DNA of 60,000 nucleotides from Polytrichum commune (taxonomy: Eukaryota; Streptophyta; Polytrichopsida; Polytrichales; Polytrichaceae), in NCBI GenBank assembly GCA_950295325.1, contig OX485806.1, positions 31,374,001-31,434,000 of the forward strand. Direction: 5' to 3'. Below the pieces are notes generated by a model. It worked only from the letters and a program-made list of their open reading frames with translations, was not told where the DNA came from and did no database searches. Of the stretch, positions 58,223-60,000 are shown one piece after another (the stretch's first letter is position 1; each line of letters starts with the position of its first letter). A program made the translations under genes and the position numbers.

Positions 58223-58854
58223 GTTTGTATGAACCAATGAAAAGAAGAAGAAACAATAAAAGCACGGGGGGATCACACCCCCTTACATTTCATAACCACG
58301 TGCGATAAAAGTTTGCTACCCTATATTACATGCCATAGATAATTTTTAAAATTATGATATTTTTTCTACATACACATAACCATTGATAATATCTTTTGTA
58401 TATTTTTTTGAAATTTTTAGTCATCTTCATTTTTATAGTAATTTGTTTAGTTCAATGTTGCGTCATTCTAGTTAGAAACGGTATGTTTTATAAAAAAAAC
58501 AAATCATCAAATTTGGTTACCAATTTTTACTATGTAATAGATACTATGTATATCTACTCATGAAAAAAAAATCATAAACTTTTGAACCATTTTGGTGATG
58601 CTTTATGTAAAAAGTAGATTTTGTTTTATCGCACGTGGTGTTCAACTTGACAATGAAGTGCACCCCCGTGAATAAAAGGCAAAGCAAGGAGAGCATGAGA
58701 CTATCTCACTCCAACCATTGTTCATATGCATGTGTATGTGTATATGCTTGTGCAATTCGTCTCTAGTCTAATTGACTTTCAATAGGTTATGGGCCCATCA
58801 TGCAAGTGAAGTGCCTAGAGATTTGATTGCATTAAGGTAGTGGAGTGGATCTTG

Positions 58855-59612
58855 AGGGGTTGGCGCTTTGGAGCTTTGGAGCGTTGGAGGTGTTTGAGGC
58901 CCATTTGGTTGTTGTGAGTATTTCTTTGTTTTTTTTGCTTTTGCTTGAATGTGTGTTTGATGCAAGAACATGTGATTTGAGTTTTTTGAGTGTTGAGAGG
59001 CTTATTTGAGAGGTTTGGAGGTGTTTAGACTTCAAAAACATTTGACTCAAGTGTATTGAGCGTTTAAGGGCTTATTTGAGAGCTTTGAAGGTGTTTAGAC
59101 TCTAAGAGCACATGACTTGAGAAGTTTGAGTGTTGAAAATTTTATTTGAGCATGTAAGGTACATTTGAGGTGAAGATGATTTTATTTGAATGATTTGAGT
59201 GTCTTAAGAACTCTCTTAAAATGTAGAAGATCTAACCTGAGGTATTTGAGAGTGTAAGGTATTTGAGGTGAAGAAGATCTTATTTGAATGATTTGAGTGT
59301 CTTAAAACATCTCTTGAGAAGTAGAAGATCTAACTTAAGGTGTAGAAGATCTTACATTTTAGAGATCAAGAGGCCCTTTTGAGAGCATATGGTCATGTTT
59401 TCACTATATTGATGTGCAAACTCATCTTTTGAGTGTAAAAAATTATCTTTTATTTTGAAATGGGTTGATTGTAGGCCAAGAAAGGCTAGTTTGATTGTTT
59501 TGAGAGTATATCCGAACGTAGGATGACATCATTTGAGAGCGAGGTTGGTAGACACATAACAAGTTCAATGGAGGGAGCCTTCCACTACAACAAACCTTGT
59601 CCACTCCAACCA
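58855..59612 (+). repeat. TTTGAG-rich minisatellite region, possibly within a copia LTR
   Basis: Diverged short repeats built on CTTATTTGAGAG.TTTG.AGG and TTATTTGAATGATTTGAGTG recur between about 58990 and 59380, the last two units about 95 bases apart. The segment ends CCAACCA directly before a TGGTATCA string at 59613. If that is a primer-binding site, 59612 is the 3' end of the 5' LTR. The LTR start was not located. Confidence 0.45.
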
Positions 59613-60000
59613 TGGTATCAATGACTATGTGTCCTAAAGAACTCAGTAAATGACTGACTCACATGCCTGCTGTATTTGGGATGACGTGTATAAGCGTCAC
59701 CTTTAAAAGTTCAAAATCAAAATGTTATTGGCATCCATGGATCTTTGGGACATTGTGGATGGATCCAAGGAAGCTCCACCTTCCACATGTATGTGTTCGG
59801 ATGCGTTGCCTATCCAATGGTGCCAGATGTAAAGAATGGTAAGCTCGATGCAAAGGATACAAAATATTTTATTTTTGGATTATTATGAGGGAACTAAGCC
59901 CTATCAGCTACTGTGTTTGTAAACTAAAAAGATCACAAAAAATAAAGACGTGGTCTTCATGGAGGATAGTACGAACGTTGAATATGATTTGGAGATGCGT
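59613..60000 (+). pseudogene. Ty1/copia retrotransposon 5' end with gag joined to integrase (deleted, runs off edge)
   Basis: TGGTATCA at 59613-59620 matches the tRNA-Met primer site used by many plant retrotransposons. About 90 bases later a gag-like reading, KMLLASMDLWDIVDGSKEAP, appears (about 59720-59780). Immediately after, a different frame gives YVFGCVAYPMVPDVKNGKLD and DTKYFIFG, the C-terminal part of copia integrase. A third frame gives YYEGTKPY and then KNKDVVFMEDS. The gag/integrase junction implies a deletion of the rest of gag, protease and the integrase core. Stops and a frameshift mark it as dead. The remaining pol would lie right of the window. Confidence 0.78.

Overview
The window looks like intergenic DNA from a repeat-rich land-plant nuclear genome. 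It contains plant-type LINE and Ty1/copia remnants, a tRNA-derived SINE family, several families of short TIR elements, many microsatellites, and no prokaryote-like gene packing. I cannot name the species. I see no intact conventional host gene, no rRNA and no functional tRNA gene. Almost every long open frame is either a frameshifted remnant of a mobile element or has no recognisable content. Layout: 0-1.2 kb is GC-richer DNA with short repeats and a possible TATA box. 1.2-1.9 kb is the 3' part of a LINE on the minus strand. 5.4-8.6 kb holds hAT-type MITEs (family A), one split by a 918-bp MULE-like insertion, plus members of families D and B and a SINE. 9.3-10.9 kb is a decayed LINE with a reverse-transcriptase motif and an A-rich tail. 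10.9-16.1 kb holds family B, a near-perfect foldback element, TA-flanked MITE F, and further family A copies, one carrying a SINE. 21.2-22.5 kb has a family A copy expanded into a 180-bp tandem array beside a second, inverted copy. 22.6-26.2 kb is an AC-rich tract followed by a broken, unidentified coding region. 26-32 kb holds dispersed repeats B, D and G and a ~280-bp tandem array near a PIF/Harbinger-like terminus. 36.2-39.6 kb holds 84-bp and ~270-bp tandem arrays, a 504-bp foldback element with a perfect 8-bp TSD, and a ~195-bp duplication. 40.8-42.5 kb holds two head-to-tail degraded copies of a protein with an HUH/HUQ-like signature, possibly Replitron-like. 44.7-45.8 kb is repeat G carrying two nested TA-flanked MITEs. 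48.0-48.8 kb has a pogo/Tigger-like cluster of 15-bp iterons. 53.5-55.8 kb is a PIF-like MITE and a ~285-bp tandem array. 57.1-58.2 kb is a 1.1-kb TIR element with an 8-bp TSD that carries a small AT-hook ORF. 58.8-60 kb is the 5' end of a deleted Ty1/copia element running off the right edge. The genes do not form a pathway; the pieces record successive nested transposition. The strongest evidence is structural: TIRs with matching target-site duplications, several of them perfect, and in two cases a related empty site elsewhere in the window. The most unusual items are the HUH-like duplicated gene, the MITE-seeded satellite, and the AT-hook element.
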